Assembly (NCBI RefSeq): GCF_001509795.1
Contig: NZ_LLZN01000091.1
Location: 124,001-188,000 of the forward strand
From: Streptomyces sp. NRRL WC-3605
Lineage (GTDB): Bacteria; Actinomycetota; Actinomycetes; Streptomycetales; Streptomycetaceae
Length of the DNA stretch: 64,000 nucleotides
Direction: 5' to 3'
Shown here one piece after another: positions 44,983 through 53,559 of the stretch; positions within the stretch are counted from its first letter, which is position 1, and every line of letters begins with the position of its first letter. Below the pieces are notes generated by a model that worked only from the letters and a program-made list of their open reading frames with translations, was not told the DNA's origin and searched no databases. A program made the translations under genes and the position numbers.

Positions 44983-45834
44983 TCAGTTGAGCAGGGCCCG
45001 GGCGGCGCGGGCCTCCGCGCGCACCCGCTCCGCGGCCCCCTCGTCGACCACCTCGATCAGCTCCGCGTACTCCTCCATCTCCGCGGCACCCCCCACGAAG
45101 TCACCGCGCTTGACCAGCAGCGTGCCCCGCTCGAACCGCAGCCGGGCCGGGTGCGCCGGCAGCAGCAGCGACAGCTCCACCGCCCACAGCGCCACGTCCG
45201 TCCGCTCGGGCCGGGCCGCGGCCCACGCGCGCACGTTGTTGAGGATCCGCGTCACCACCTCCAGCGGATCGGCCGGCGTCAGCATCGACGGCTCCAGCGG
45301 CGCCCCCGTGGCCCCGGCCACCAGCACCTCCGCGTCGGAGCCGGTCAGTACCCGCCCGCCGTCGAACGGATCGGCGAGCACCTGCTCGTCGGCCGGGCCG
45401 AACCCCACCACGAAGTGCCCGGGCAGCGCGACCCCGTACACCGGGGCCCCGGCCCGCCGGGCCACCTCCATCCACACCACCGACAGCAGGATCGGCAGCC
45501 CCCTGCGCCGCAGCAGCACCTCGTGCAACAGCGACGACTCCAGCCACTCGTAGTCCGCCGCGCAGCCGCGGAACCCGTACCGCTCGCCGAGCAGTTCCCG
45601 CAGTGCCACCGCCCAGGCGCGCGGCCCGCCCGGCCGGTACGGCAGCCGCCCCGCCATCTCGTCCAGCTCCATCTGCGCGGCGTCCATGCCCGCCTCGTCC
45701 AGCTCCCCGTCCGCCTCGGCCCCCATGAGCAGGCAGAGCGCGGACAGGTCGGGCCGCTCGGACCGCGCCTCCTCGGCGAACCGCCGCCGCAGCTCGGCGG
45801 AGCGCTCGGGAGTCGGGGGATACAGGGGACGCAT
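44983..45834 (-). CDS. SirB1-type transglutaminase-like protein
   Basis: A 283-residue protein of the SirB1_N/UPF0162 transglutaminase-like family, with RYGFRGCAADYEWLESSLLH, RRGLPILLSVVWMEVARRAG and GVALPGHFVVGF. Members have a transglutaminase-like core and a helical repeat tail; the biochemical role is unproven. The start could be GTG 45855 (seven residues more) or ATG 45834. I prefer ATG, which has GGAAGG upstream, though with 13-nt spacing. It converges with the regulator gene, leaving only 14 bp. Confidence 0.8.
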   Translation of the reverse strand: MRPLYPPTPERSAELRRRFAEEARSERPDLSALCLLMGAEADGELDEAGMDAAQMELDEMAGRLPYRPGGPRAWAVALRELLGERYGFRGCAADYEWLESSLLHEVLLRRRGLPILLSVVWMEVARRAGAPVYGVALPGHFVVGFGPADEQVLADPFDGGRVLTGSDAEVLVAGATGAPLEPSMLTPADPLEVVTRILNNVRAWAAARPERTDVALWAVELSLLLPAHPARLRFERGTLLVKRGDFVGGAAEMEEYAELIEVVDEGAAERVRAEARAARALLN

Positions 45835-45873
45835 AGCCGGCTCGTGCCCTTCCACGGTGATCGGTACCGCCGC

Positions 45874-46866
45874 TCAGGCGGATCGGTAGTGGTGGTACGC
45901 GTGGTGCGCCGCGAAGCCCATCCCGGCGTACAGGCCGCGCGCGCCCGCGTTGTCCGTCTCGACCTGGAGCCAGGCCGCCGACGCCCCCTCCTCCAGGGCC
46001 CGTGCCGACAGCGCGGCCATCACCCGCCGGGCCAGGCCTCGGCGCCGCAGCGCCGGATCGACCTCGACCGCGGAGAACCCGGCCCACCGGCCGTCCACGA
46101 CACAGCGCCCGATCGCGGCGGGCGCCTCGCCGTCCCCGGCGGGGACGGACGCGAACCACACCGAGGGGCCGCTGCCCAGCACCTTCAGGGCCACGTCGCT
46201 CACTCCCTTGCGCTGATACCGCGCAAGCCAAGCCTCGTCCGCTTCCCGGCTCAGCACCACTCCGGAGCCCTCGTGCCGGTCGGCGACCGGCGCCAGCGCC
46301 CCGATCCACAGCTCGGCGGTCACCTCGCGCTCCCAGCCGCGCCGCTCCAGCTCCGCGCACAGCCGCTCCTGGGTGCCCTCGGCGCCCGTCGCCGTCTGGA
46401 CGTACGCGGGCAGGCCCCGGTCGGCGTACCAGCGGCGCACGGCGTCGAGCGCGGCGTCCAACGGCAGCCCGGGATCGTCCAGCGGCAGGACGGAGTTGGC
46501 GCGGCGGGTGAAACCGGCGGCGGCGCGCAGCTCCCAGCCGCCGAGCCGCTCGCTCTCGACCGGCCGCCACGCGCGGGCGGCGACACGCGCGAGCTCCTCG
46601 TAGGTCGCGGCGGGGCCGCGGCGGCGGGCCGGAGCGGCCGGAACCACCTTCCCGGCGACCAGCGAGGCTTCCGGAATGCGGACGGTCTCACCACTCTTCC
46701 GTGTGATCAGCAGCACACCGTCGTTCCACGATGCGAGCACGCCCACCGTGTCGGTGAACTTCTCACCCGAACCAGCGGCATCGGCCAGGCGGCGTACGGA
46801 AACCCGTTTGCCCACGTCAGCAGCGGTGATACGGACCTCAAGGCGCCCCGTCGCAGAGATTTCCAC
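45874..46866 (-). CDS. GNAT N-acetyltransferase, Rv0428c-like, with N-terminal SH3-like domain
   Basis: A 330-residue protein. The first 75 residues form a small beta-rich domain (GKRVSVRRLADAAG, WNDGVLLITRKSGETVRIPE). After a linker, the C-terminal half is a GNAT domain with the acetyl-CoA loop LRRRGLARRVMAALS and NAGARGLYAGMGFAAHH. The combination resembles M. tuberculosis Rv0428c. The acceptor substrate is unknown. GTG 46866 has AGGAGGGG 11 nt upstream. It is divergent from the ferredoxin gene. Confidence 0.82.
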   Translation of the reverse strand: MEISATGRLEVRITAADVGKRVSVRRLADAAGSGEKFTDTVGVLASWNDGVLLITRKSGETVRIPEASLVAGKVVPAAPARRRGPAATYEELARVAARAWRPVESERLGGWELRAAAGFTRRANSVLPLDDPGLPLDAALDAVRRWYADRGLPAYVQTATGAEGTQERLCAELERRGWEREVTAELWIGALAPVADRHEGSGVVLSREADEAWLARYQRKGVSDVALKVLGSGPSVWFASVPAGDGEAPAAIGRCVVDGRWAGFSAVEVDPALRRRGLARRVMAALSARALEEGASAAWLQVETDNAGARGLYAGMGFAAHHAYHHYRSA

Positions 46867-46886
46867 AGGTCAGTTCACCCCTCCTG

Positions 46887-46915
46887 TTCGGATCATGCCC
46901 AAGAACGGAGATACT
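46887..46915 (+). promoter_or_regulatory. Candidate promoter of the ferredoxin gene
   Basis: TTCGGA (46887-46892), 17 bp, GATACT (46910-46915), about 90 bp before the ferredoxin GTG. Spacing is ideal for an HrdB-type promoter and it fits the divergent arrangement, but the -35 is weak. Confidence 0.4.
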
Positions 46916-47006
46916 AGGGGCGGGCATCGACGACGCCGCGCTCCCGCGCGCCAGGCGGCGGAGCCTGAGGAGGCCCGCCAGCGCCCAATCGAGGAGGAAC
47001 GACAGC

Positions 47007-47327
47007 GTGACCTACGTCATCGCGCAGCCTTGTGTCGACGTCAAGGACAAGGCGTGCATCGAGGAGTGCCCGGTCGACTGCATCTACGAGGGCCAGCGGT
47101 CCTTGTACATCCACCCGGACGAATGCGTCGACTGCGGTGCCTGTGAGCCGGTCTGCCCGGTCGAGGCGATCTTCTACGAGGACGACACTCCGGAGGAGTG
47201 GAAGGACTACTACAAGGCGAACGTCGAGTTCTTCGACGAGCTCGGCTCCCCCGGCGGCGCCAGCAAGCTCGGTCTGATCGAGCGGGACCACCCCTTCATC
47301 GCCGCGCTGCCGCCGCAGAACGGGTAA
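47007..47327 (+). CDS. fdxA: 7Fe ferredoxin (FdxA/FdxC type)
   Basis: A 106-residue ferredoxin. The first cluster region CVDVKDKACIEECPVDC lacks one Cys of a normal 4Fe motif and should hold [3Fe-4S]. The second, CVDCGACEPVCPVEA, holds [4Fe-4S]. Length and sequence agree with the actinobacterial 7Fe ferredoxin, and its place just before dapC is that of M. tuberculosis FdxC (Rv1177). GTG 47007 has AGGAGGAA upstream. Confidence 0.93.
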   Translation: MTYVIAQPCVDVKDKACIEECPVDCIYEGQRSLYIHPDECVDCGACEPVCPVEAIFYEDDTPEEWKDYYKANVEFFDELGSPGGASKLGLIERDHPFIAALPPQNG

Positions 47328-47359
47328 CCCCCATCGGCGACCCGCACAGCGTGCCGCCT

Positions 47360-47394
47360 CGGTCCCGTACGGCCTCGACCGCCGTACGGGGCCG
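47360..47394 (+). terminator. Hairpin between fdxA and dapC
   Basis: CGGTCCCGTACGG (47360-47372) pairs with CCGTACGGGGCCG (47382-47394) with a single G-T wobble and a 9-nt loop. It may terminate or attenuate transcription before dapC, 45 bp further on. Confidence 0.6.
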
Positions 47395-47438
47395 GGGCGT
47401 CGGCGTGTCCGGCCGTACCAGAAAGTGAGCGACATCCC

Positions 47439-48557
47439 GTGTCCGCAGTCTCCGACCGACTCCCGACCTTCCCCTGGGACAAGCTGGAGCCGTACAAGAA
47501 GACGGCCGCGGCGCACCCGGACGGCATCGTCGACCTCTCGGTCGGCACACCGGTCGACCCGGTCCCCGAGCTGATCCAGAAGGCGCTGATCGACGCGGCG
47601 GACTCCCCGGGCTATCCCACGGTGTGGGGCACCCCGGCGCTGCGTGACGCGATCACCGGCTGGGTGGAGCGCCGGCTCGGCGCCCGCGAGGTCACCCACC
47701 GGCACGTGCTGCCGATCGTCGGCTCGAAGGAACTGGTCGCCTGGCTCCCCACGCAGCTGGGCCTCGGCCCCGGCGACCGGGTGGCGTACCCGCGCCTGGC
47801 CTACCCGACGTACGAGGTGGGCGCGCGGCTGGCCCGTGCCGGGTACGAGGTGTACGACACGGAGACGTTCGCGGCCGGCGCCGCGGGGCCCGACCTGGAC
47901 CCGCGCGGGCTGAAGCTGCTCTGGCTGAACTCGCCGTCCAACCCCACCGGCAAGGTCCTCTCGAAGCGGGAGCTGACCCGGATCGTCGCCTGGGCCCGCG
48001 AGCACGGCGTCCTGGTCTTCTCCGACGAGTGCTACCTGGAGCTGGGCTGGGAGGCCGAGCCGGTCTCCGTCCTGCACCCGGACGTCAACGGCGGTTCGTA
48101 CGACGGCCTGGTCGCCGTGCACTCGCTGTCCAAGCGGTCGAACCTCGCCGGGTACCGCGCCGCCTTCCTGGCGGGCGACCCGGCGGTGCTGGCCCCGCTG
48201 CTGGAGATCCGCAAGCACGGCGGCATGATGACGTCCGCGCCGACCCAGGCGGCCGTCGTGGCGGCCCTGGGCGACGACGAGCACGTCCGCGTCCAGCGGG
48301 AGCGCTACGCGGCCCGCCGCGCCGCCCTGCGCACGGCCCTGGAGGACCACGGCTTCCGGATCGAGCACAGCGAGGCGAGCCTCTACCTGTGGGCCACGCG
48401 GGACGAGTCCTGCTGGTCGACGGTGGCGCACCTGGCCGAGCGCGGCGTGCTGGTGGCGCCCGGCGACTTCTACGGCGAGGCCGGGGCCCGGCATGTGCGG
48501 GTGGCGTTCACGGCCACCGACGAGCGGGTGCGGGCCGCGGTCGAGCGGCTGGCCTGA
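47439..48557 (+). CDS. dapC: Succinyldiaminopimelate transaminase
   Basis: A 372-residue class I/II PLP aminotransferase starting at GTG 47439. The PLP lysine is Lys232 in SLSKRSNLAGYR. Other fold motifs are IVGSKELVAWLP, LNSPSNPTGK and FSDECYLELGW. It makes N-succinyl-LL-2,6-diaminopimelate, in the route to meso/LL-DAP for peptidoglycan and lysine. In actinomycetes this family is often annotated as also acting on prephenate. It belongs with dapE 2 kb downstream and follows the ferredoxin gene, as in mycobacteria. Confidence 0.9.
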   Translation: MSAVSDRLPTFPWDKLEPYKKTAAAHPDGIVDLSVGTPVDPVPELIQKALIDAADSPGYPTVWGTPALRDAITGWVERRLGAREVTHRHVLPIVGSKELVAWLPTQLGLGPGDRVAYPRLAYPTYEVGARLARAGYEVYDTETFAAGAAGPDLDPRGLKLLWLNSPSNPTGKVLSKRELTRIVAWAREHGVLVFSDECYLELGWEAEPVSVLHPDVNGGSYDGLVAVHSLSKRSNLAGYRAAFLAGDPAVLAPLLEIRKHGGMMTSAPTQAAVVAALGDDEHVRVQRERYAARRAALRTALEDHGFRIEHSEASLYLWATRDESCWSTVAHLAERGVLVAPGDFYGEAGARHVRVAFTATDERVRAAVERLA

Positions 48558-48599
48558 GACGCGGCCGGCCGGAGACACGGAGCGGCCCCGAGACACACG

Positions 48600-48639
48600 G
48601 AGCGGCGGGGTCCGGGAAGCGTCCCGGACCCCGCCGCTC
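48600..48639. terminator. Bidirectional terminator after dapC
   Basis: A perfect 18-bp stem (48600-48617 with 48622-48639; core GGCGGGGTCCGGGA) with a 4-nt loop, between dapC and the convergent gene ending at 48659. It is one of the strongest hairpins in the window. Confidence 0.9.
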
Positions 48640-48658
48640 TCGTCCGCCTGCGGCCGCG

Positions 48659-49135
48659 TCAGCCGATCGGAAGGCCCTGCACCGGCAGCGAGCCGGTGGC
48701 GGGCAGACCGCCCTGCGTGGCGGCCCCCGCAGCGTCGCCGAGGACGGTGCCGACCGACCCGGCCACGCCGCCCGCGGCCTCCTGGGCGGCCGGCGCGGCC
48801 TTCTTCGCGGCCTTGCCGCCGGTCTTCGTCACCTTGCCGCCGGCCTTCTTGGCGGCCTTGGTGCCCTTCTTGGTGACCTTGTCACCGGTCTGCGTGGCCG
48901 TCGGCAGCGCCTGGTCGACCGTGCTGTCGACGGCACCGCTCGCGAGCCCGGTGGCGTTCTGGGCGGCGCCGTCGACGACGCTCGCGCCGTCGAGGGCGGA
49001 GAGCCCGCCGAGCTTGGACGCGTCGGGCAGTTCGGGGGCCGCGCTGGCGGAGCCGGCCGCACCGACCCCGGCAGCCGCTCCCGCAGCGACGATCAGCGCG
49101 GCACGGGCGATCCGGCGGGTCAGGGGGAGGGTCAT
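48659..49135 (-). CDS. Small secreted Ala/Lys/Gly-rich protein
   Basis: A 158-residue protein. A Sec signal (RRIARAALIVAAGAAAGVGA, cleavage near SASAAP) leads to a mature chain of low complexity. Its middle repeats basic KVTKKGTKAAKKAGG and KVTKTGGKAAKKAAP units, and its ends are Ala/Gly/Leu-rich (GLASGAVDSTVDQALPTATQ). I do not recognise a family. The histone-tail-like basic repeats suggest binding to anionic polymers such as teichoic acid or DNA (inference). ATG 49135 has AAGGAG 5 nt upstream. Confidence 0.75.
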   Translation of the reverse strand: MTLPLTRRIARAALIVAAGAAAGVGAAGSASAAPELPDASKLGGLSALDGASVVDGAAQNATGLASGAVDSTVDQALPTATQTGDKVTKKGTKAAKKAGGKVTKTGGKAAKKAAPAAQEAAGGVAGSVGTVLGDAAGAATQGGLPATGSLPVQGLPIG

Positions 49136-49480
49136 GATGCTCCTTCGACGGGTAAGTCGGATGAGAAAGATGAAGTGTCCGACCAGGCCCGGCAGTTGAC
49201 CGACAGGCTGTTGATCTCCGGGCTCGGCGCAGTGACTACCGCTCGAAGGCCGGGAAGGTTGCGGCGCGACAACGTAAAGAGTTGGCAATGCGTCGCATAA
49301 TCGCCTGCGGACAAAAACGGGCATAACGCTCCGCGCCGAAACGTGTGCGGAACCCTTGCATCCCTTTGTTCACAAGGGCTTTGGCCGTGTGGGACCGCCC
49401 GGGGCGGAAGCCTGCCCGCCCCGGCGCCCGGCGACACCCGCGGTAACCCCGCGGAGTGAGTCCTTGAACGTCTGCCCGTA
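49136..49480. other. Intergenic region upstream of the secreted protein gene
   Basis: 345 bp without a gene. It is locally AT-richer around 49270-49320 (GACAAAAACGGGCATAAC), where a minus-strand promoter for the secreted protein is likely, but I could not fix the hexamers. Confidence 0.3.
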
Positions 49481-50455
49481 CTACCGCGTCGTCGTGATCC
49501 GGACCGCGTCCGCGGTGCTCCCGCCCTCCGGGGCACCCTGCGCGCCGCTCGTCCGCCACCGGCTGTCGGTGTGCCCGGCGGTCCACTCCCGCCCCGCGAA
49601 CGCCACCCGCTCGATGTGCAGCCGGGACGCGTTGGCCACGGCCCAGTGCGCCAGCTGCCAGCCGCGTTCGCCGGCCGCGCGCTTCTTCCCGGCCCGCCCG
49701 TCCGCGGTCACCGGCAGCACCACGGTCCGCCCGTCCCCGCCGTCGCTCCGCGCGCCGGCGGGCGAGGGCGACGCCGTGCCGCCGACCTCGGCGGCGGCCG
49801 ACTGGAGCGCGTCGCGTCCGAAGTCCCGCACCAGCGCCGCGCGCACCCGGTCCGTGCCCGCCGTGGGCGCCGTCTCCGGACGTCCGTCGCAGGTCAGGGT
49901 GGCGGCGGCGCGGCCGGTGAGGGCGGCGGCGAGCAACTCCGCGTCCGGCTCGTGCTTGGCGTACGCCTCCGGGAAGCCGCTGCGCTGCACGCGCTGCGCG
50001 GCCTGCGTCAGCGGCAGCCGGGTGTAGTCCGGGACCTTGACCAGGTGCTCGTAGAAGGCGCCGGCCGCGTAGGTCGGGTCCATGATCTGCTGCTCGGTGC
50101 CCCAGCCCTGCGACGGCCGCTGCTGGAACAGGCCCAGCGAGTCGCGGTCGCCGTGCCCGATGTTGCGCAGCGCCGACTCCTGCAGCGCGGTCGCCAGCGC
50201 GATCGTCACCGCCCGCTCGGGCAGCCCCCGCCCGGTACCGACCGCGGCGATCGTCGCCGCGTTCACGGCCTGCTCCGGCGTGAACTCGTACCGGGTGCCG
50301 TCCCCCTCGGCGGAGACGACCGCGCAGCCCGGCATGCGCGCGCCGCCGGTGACGTACTGCACGGCGAGGTACCCCGCGACGGAGAGCAGGACCAGGAGGG
50401 CCGCCCCCCTGCGGAGGAGGCGGCCACGGCGTGAGGAAGGCGACGTCTTCGGCAC
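49481..50455 (-). CDS. Membrane-anchored lysozyme/lytic-transglycosylase-like protein
   Basis: A 324-residue protein with one N-terminal span (GAALLVLLSVAGYLAVQYV) and the rest outside. The segment TIALATALQESALRNIGHGD followed by SLGLFQQRPSQGWGT has the Glu and helical pattern of lysozyme-like transglycosylases, with the Glu of QESALRN as candidate catalyst. Related Streptomyces proteins are often mislabelled as metal transporters. The last 120 residues are Ala/Gly/Ser-rich and end STADAVRITTTR. GTG 50455 start. Confidence 0.7.
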   Translation of the reverse strand: MPKTSPSSRRGRLLRRGAALLVLLSVAGYLAVQYVTGGARMPGCAVVSAEGDGTRYEFTPEQAVNAATIAAVGTGRGLPERAVTIALATALQESALRNIGHGDRDSLGLFQQRPSQGWGTEQQIMDPTYAAGAFYEHLVKVPDYTRLPLTQAAQRVQRSGFPEAYAKHEPDAELLAAALTGRAAATLTCDGRPETAPTAGTDRVRAALVRDFGRDALQSAAAEVGGTASPSPAGARSDGGDGRTVVLPVTADGRAGKKRAAGERGWQLAHWAVANASRLHIERVAFAGREWTAGHTDSRWRTSGAQGAPEGGSTADAVRITTTR

Positions 50456-50550
50456 GCCTACAAGGTAGCCGAGGCTACTGAGTGGTAGGAGAGTCGTGGG
50501 AAAAGAGGGACGGGACCGTGCGTTCAGGACCGCGGGTTAGGGTCGGCCCC

Positions 50551-51630
50551 ATGGCCGACACCTCCCTTGACCTCAGCCTCGACGCCGCCCTGCTCACCGC
50601 CCGGCTGGTCGACTTTCCCTCCGAGAGCGGCTCGGAGAAGCCCCTCGCGGACGCCATCGAGGGCGCCCTGCGCGCCCTGCCGCACCTGACGGTCGAGCGG
50701 TACGGCAACAACGTCCTGGCGCGCACCGACCTCGGCCGGCCGGAGCGGATCATCCTCGCCGGGCACATCGACACCGTGCCGATCGCGGACAACGTGCCCT
50801 CGCGCCTCGACGACGACGGCGTCCTGTGGGGCTGCGGCACCTGCGACATGAAGTCCGGCGTCGCCGTCCAGCTGCGCATCGCGGCCACCGTCCCGGCCCC
50901 CAACCGGGACCTCACGTTCGTCTTCTACGACAACGAGGAGGTCACCGCCGACCTCAACGGCCTCAAGCACATCGCGGAGAACCGCCCGCAATGGCTGGAG
51001 GGCGACTTCGCGGTGCTCCTGGAGCCCTCGGACGGCGAGGTCGAGGGCGGCTGCCAGGGCACCCTGCGCGTCCTGCTGAAGACCACCGGGGAGCGGTCGC
51101 ACTCCGCGCGCTCCTGGATGGGCTCCAACGCCATCCACGCGGCCTCCCCGATCCTGGCCCGCCTCGCCTCCTACGAGCCGCGCCACCCGGTGATCGACGG
51201 CCTGGAGTACCGGGAGGGCCTGAACGCGGTCGGCATCTCCGGCGGCGTCGCCGGCAACGTCATCCCCGACGAGTGCGTCGTCACCGTGAACTTCCGCTAC
51301 GCCCCCGACCGCAGCGAGGAGGAGGCCGTCGCGCACGTGCGCGAGGTGTTCGCCGACTGCGGCGTCGAGGAGTTCGTCGTGGACGACCACAGCGGCGGCG
51401 CCCTGCCCGGCCTGTCCCACCCGGCCGCCGCGGCCTTCATGGAAGCCGTCGGGGGCGTCCCGCGGCCCAAGTACGGTTGGACCGACGTCTCCCGCTTCTC
51501 CGCCCTCGGCGTCCCCGCCGTGAACTACGGCCCCGGCAACCCGCACCTTGCGCACAAGCGGGACGAGCGCGTCGAGACCGCGAAGATCCTCGCGGGGGAG
51601 GAGCGGCTGCGCGCGTGGCTCTCCGCGTGA
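50551..51630 (+). CDS. dapE: Succinyl-diaminopimelate desuccinylase
   Basis: A 359-residue M20 family metallohydrolase. The metal ligands are in AGHIDTVP, GTCDMKSG, YDNEEVTAD and LEPSDGEVE, with the last His in NPHLAHKRDE. It hydrolyses N-succinyl-LL-DAP to LL-DAP. ATG 50551 was preferred over an in-frame GTG at 50482 because homology begins there. There is no clear RBS, and a TAGGGT at 50538-50543 (7 nt upstream) would allow a nearly leaderless transcript. Confidence 0.93.
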   Translation: MADTSLDLSLDAALLTARLVDFPSESGSEKPLADAIEGALRALPHLTVERYGNNVLARTDLGRPERIILAGHIDTVPIADNVPSRLDDDGVLWGCGTCDMKSGVAVQLRIAATVPAPNRDLTFVFYDNEEVTADLNGLKHIAENRPQWLEGDFAVLLEPSDGEVEGGCQGTLRVLLKTTGERSHSARSWMGSNAIHAASPILARLASYEPRHPVIDGLEYREGLNAVGISGGVAGNVIPDECVVTVNFRYAPDRSEEEAVAHVREVFADCGVEEFVVDDHSGGALPGLSHPAAAAFMEAVGGVPRPKYGWTDVSRFSALGVPAVNYGPGNPHLAHKRDERVETAKILAGEERLRAWLSA

Positions 51631-51687
51631 CCCGATCGGGGCGCCGGGGGTTCGGGACGCCGCGGGGCGGACATGCTGACGTCCCTC

Positions 51688-51712
51688 GCGGGTAACCCGC
51701 GTAGATCTACGC
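51688..51712. promoter_or_regulatory. Two abutting palindromes upstream of the LOG gene
   Basis: GCGGGT-A-ACCCGC (51688-51700) is joined, sharing two bases, to the 14-bp perfect palindrome GCGTAGATCTACGC (51699-51712), 37 bp before the LOG start. The arrangement looks like a double operator overlapping the promoter. Confidence 0.5.
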
Positions 51713-51748
51713 TGAGGTGGAACGTCCTGGCACACGGAGGGAGCGCAC

Positions 51749-52507
51749 ATGGCTACGGGTAACCCCGAGGGGAAGAAGCAGCCCCCCGACGAGCAGCGGC
51801 TGGGGCCGGTGCTGCGCCGGCGCCACCAGGTGCAGGCCGGCACCACCGACCAGCGCCTGCTGGACGAGCGCGCCCCCACCGACTGGGTGCACACCGACCC
51901 CTGGCGGGTCCTGCGCATCCAGTCGGAGTTCATCGAGGGCTTCGGCACGCTCGCCGAACTGCCCCCCGCGATCAGTGTGTTCGGCTCCGCGCGCACCCCG
52001 GTGGACTCCCCGGAGTACGAGGCCGGGGTGGGGCTGGGCCGGGGCCTGGTCGAGGCCGGCTTCGCCGTGATCACCGGCGGCGGCCCCGGCGCCATGGAGG
52101 CGGCCAACAAGGGCGCCCTCGAGGCGAACGGCACCTCCGTCGGCCTGGGCATCGAGCTGCCCTTCGAGCAGGGCCTCAACCCCTACGTCGACATCGGCCT
52201 CAACTTCCGGTACTTCTTCGTCCGCAAGATGATGTTCGTCAAGTACGCCCAGGGGTTCGTGGTGCTCCCGGGCGGCCTCGGCACCCTCGACGAACTCTTC
52301 GAGGCGCTCACCCTCGTCCAGACCCAGAAGGTCACCCGCTTCCCGATCGTGCTGTTCGGCACCGAGTACTGGGGCGGCCTGGTGGACTGGCTGACCAACA
52401 CCCTGGTGGCCCAGGGCAAGGCGTCCGAGAAGGACCTTCTGCTGTTCCACGTCACCGACGACGTGGACGAGGCGGTCGCCCTGGTCTCCAAGGAGGCGAG
52501 CCGCTGA
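51749..52507 (+). CDS. LOG family nucleotide phosphoribohydrolase
   Basis: A 252-residue protein with a Rossmann core: SVFGSARTPVDSPEYE, VITGGGPGAMEAANKGA and the diagnostic VVLPGGLGTLDELFE (PGGxGTxxE). Such enzymes release free bases from cytokinin-type nucleoside 5-monophosphates, or more generally hydrolyse nucleotide 5-monophosphates. The closest syntenic match is M. tuberculosis Rv1205. The first 55 residues (DEQRLGPVLRRRHQVQAG) are an extension beyond the minimal LOG fold. Confidence 0.88.
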   Translation: MATGNPEGKKQPPDEQRLGPVLRRRHQVQAGTTDQRLLDERAPTDWVHTDPWRVLRIQSEFIEGFGTLAELPPAISVFGSARTPVDSPEYEAGVGLGRGLVEAGFAVITGGGPGAMEAANKGALEANGTSVGLGIELPFEQGLNPYVDIGLNFRYFFVRKMMFVKYAQGFVVLPGGLGTLDELFEALTLVQTQKVTRFPIVLFGTEYWGGLVDWLTNTLVAQGKASEKDLLLFHVTDDVDEAVALVSKEASR

Positions 52508-52560
52508 CCCCGGGCGGGTGAGGAGTGTGGCGGGGGCGCGTGAGGGGCGTGGCGGGGGGC

Positions 52561-53421
52561 TCAGGCCAGTCCCCGCCGCGCCACGGCCGGCGGCCGGTGC
52601 CCGGCGATCGACGCCACCATGTCCAGCACCTGCCGGGTCTCCGCCACCTCGTGCACCCGGTACACCTGGGCGCCCAGCCACGCGGACACCGCGGTCGTCG
52701 CGAGCGTCCCGACCACCCGCTCCTTGACCGGCCGGTCCAGGGTCTCCCCGACGAAGTCCTTGTTGGACAGGGAGACCAGCACCGGCCAGCCCGTCTCCAC
52801 CATCTCCCCGAGCCGCCGGGTCGCCTCCAGGCTGTGCCGGGTGTTCTTCCCGAAGTCGTGCCCCGGGTCGATCAGGATCGACTCGCGGGGCACCCCCAGC
52901 GCGAGCGCCCGCTCCGCCAGGCCCACGGTCACCCGCAGGATGTCCGCCATGACGTCGTCGTACGTCACCCGGTGCGGCCGGGTGCGGGGCCGGGCGCCGC
53001 CCGCGTGCGTGCACACCAGGCCCACCCCGTGGCGGGCAGCGACCTCCGCGAGTCCGGGGTCCACACCGCCCCAGGCGTCGTTCAGCAGGTCGGCCCCGGC
53101 CTCGCACACCGCGGCACCGACCTCGGCCCGCCAGGTGTCCACGCTGATCACGACGTCCGGGAAGCGCCGCCGCACCTCCGCCACGAACCCGACCGTGCGC
53201 CGCACCTCCTCCTCGGCGGACACCTCCTCGCCGGGACCCGCCTTGACGCCGCCGATGTCGATGATCGCCGCGCCCTCGGCCACGGCCTGCTCCACGCGCG
53301 CGAGGGCCGGCTCGTCGTGGAACGTCGCCCCCTGGTCGTAGAAGGAGTCCGGGGTCCGGTTCACGATCGCCATGATCACCGGCTCGTGCGCGCCGAACTC
53401 ACGACTGCCCAGCCTGAGCAT
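52561..53421 (-). CDS. Dihydropteroate-synthase homologue, FolP2-type
   Basis: A 286-residue TIM-barrel pterin-binding protein: IMAIVNRTPDSFYDQGA, IIDIGGVKAGPGEEV, ISVDTWRAEV, LLNDAWGG and LIDPGHDFGKNTRHSLE. Between folP-like hallmarks there are changes typical of the second actinobacterial copy (FolP2, Rv1207), which in mycobacteria does not function as a true DHPS. I therefore give no symbol. ATG 53421 follows AGGGAAGG by 10 nt; ATG 53445 is an alternative eight codons upstream with a poor RBS. Confidence 0.85.
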   Translation of the reverse strand: MLRLGSREFGAHEPVIMAIVNRTPDSFYDQGATFHDEPALARVEQAVAEGAAIIDIGGVKAGPGEEVSAEEEVRRTVGFVAEVRRRFPDVVISVDTWRAEVGAAVCEAGADLLNDAWGGVDPGLAEVAARHGVGLVCTHAGGARPRTRPHRVTYDDVMADILRVTVGLAERALALGVPRESILIDPGHDFGKNTRHSLEATRRLGEMVETGWPVLVSLSNKDFVGETLDRPVKERVVGTLATTAVSAWLGAQVYRVHEVAETRQVLDMVASIAGHRPPAVARRGLA

Positions 53422-53559
53422 CCCCTGTTGACCTTCCCTCGACATTCCCGCTGCGTGCGCCCTTCGGGCCGCCTGCGACCCTAACCGTCAGCGTCGCATG
53501 GCACGATCGGACCCTGACACACCCGACCGCTCGCATCACGGACCGTGGGGGCCACAGCG

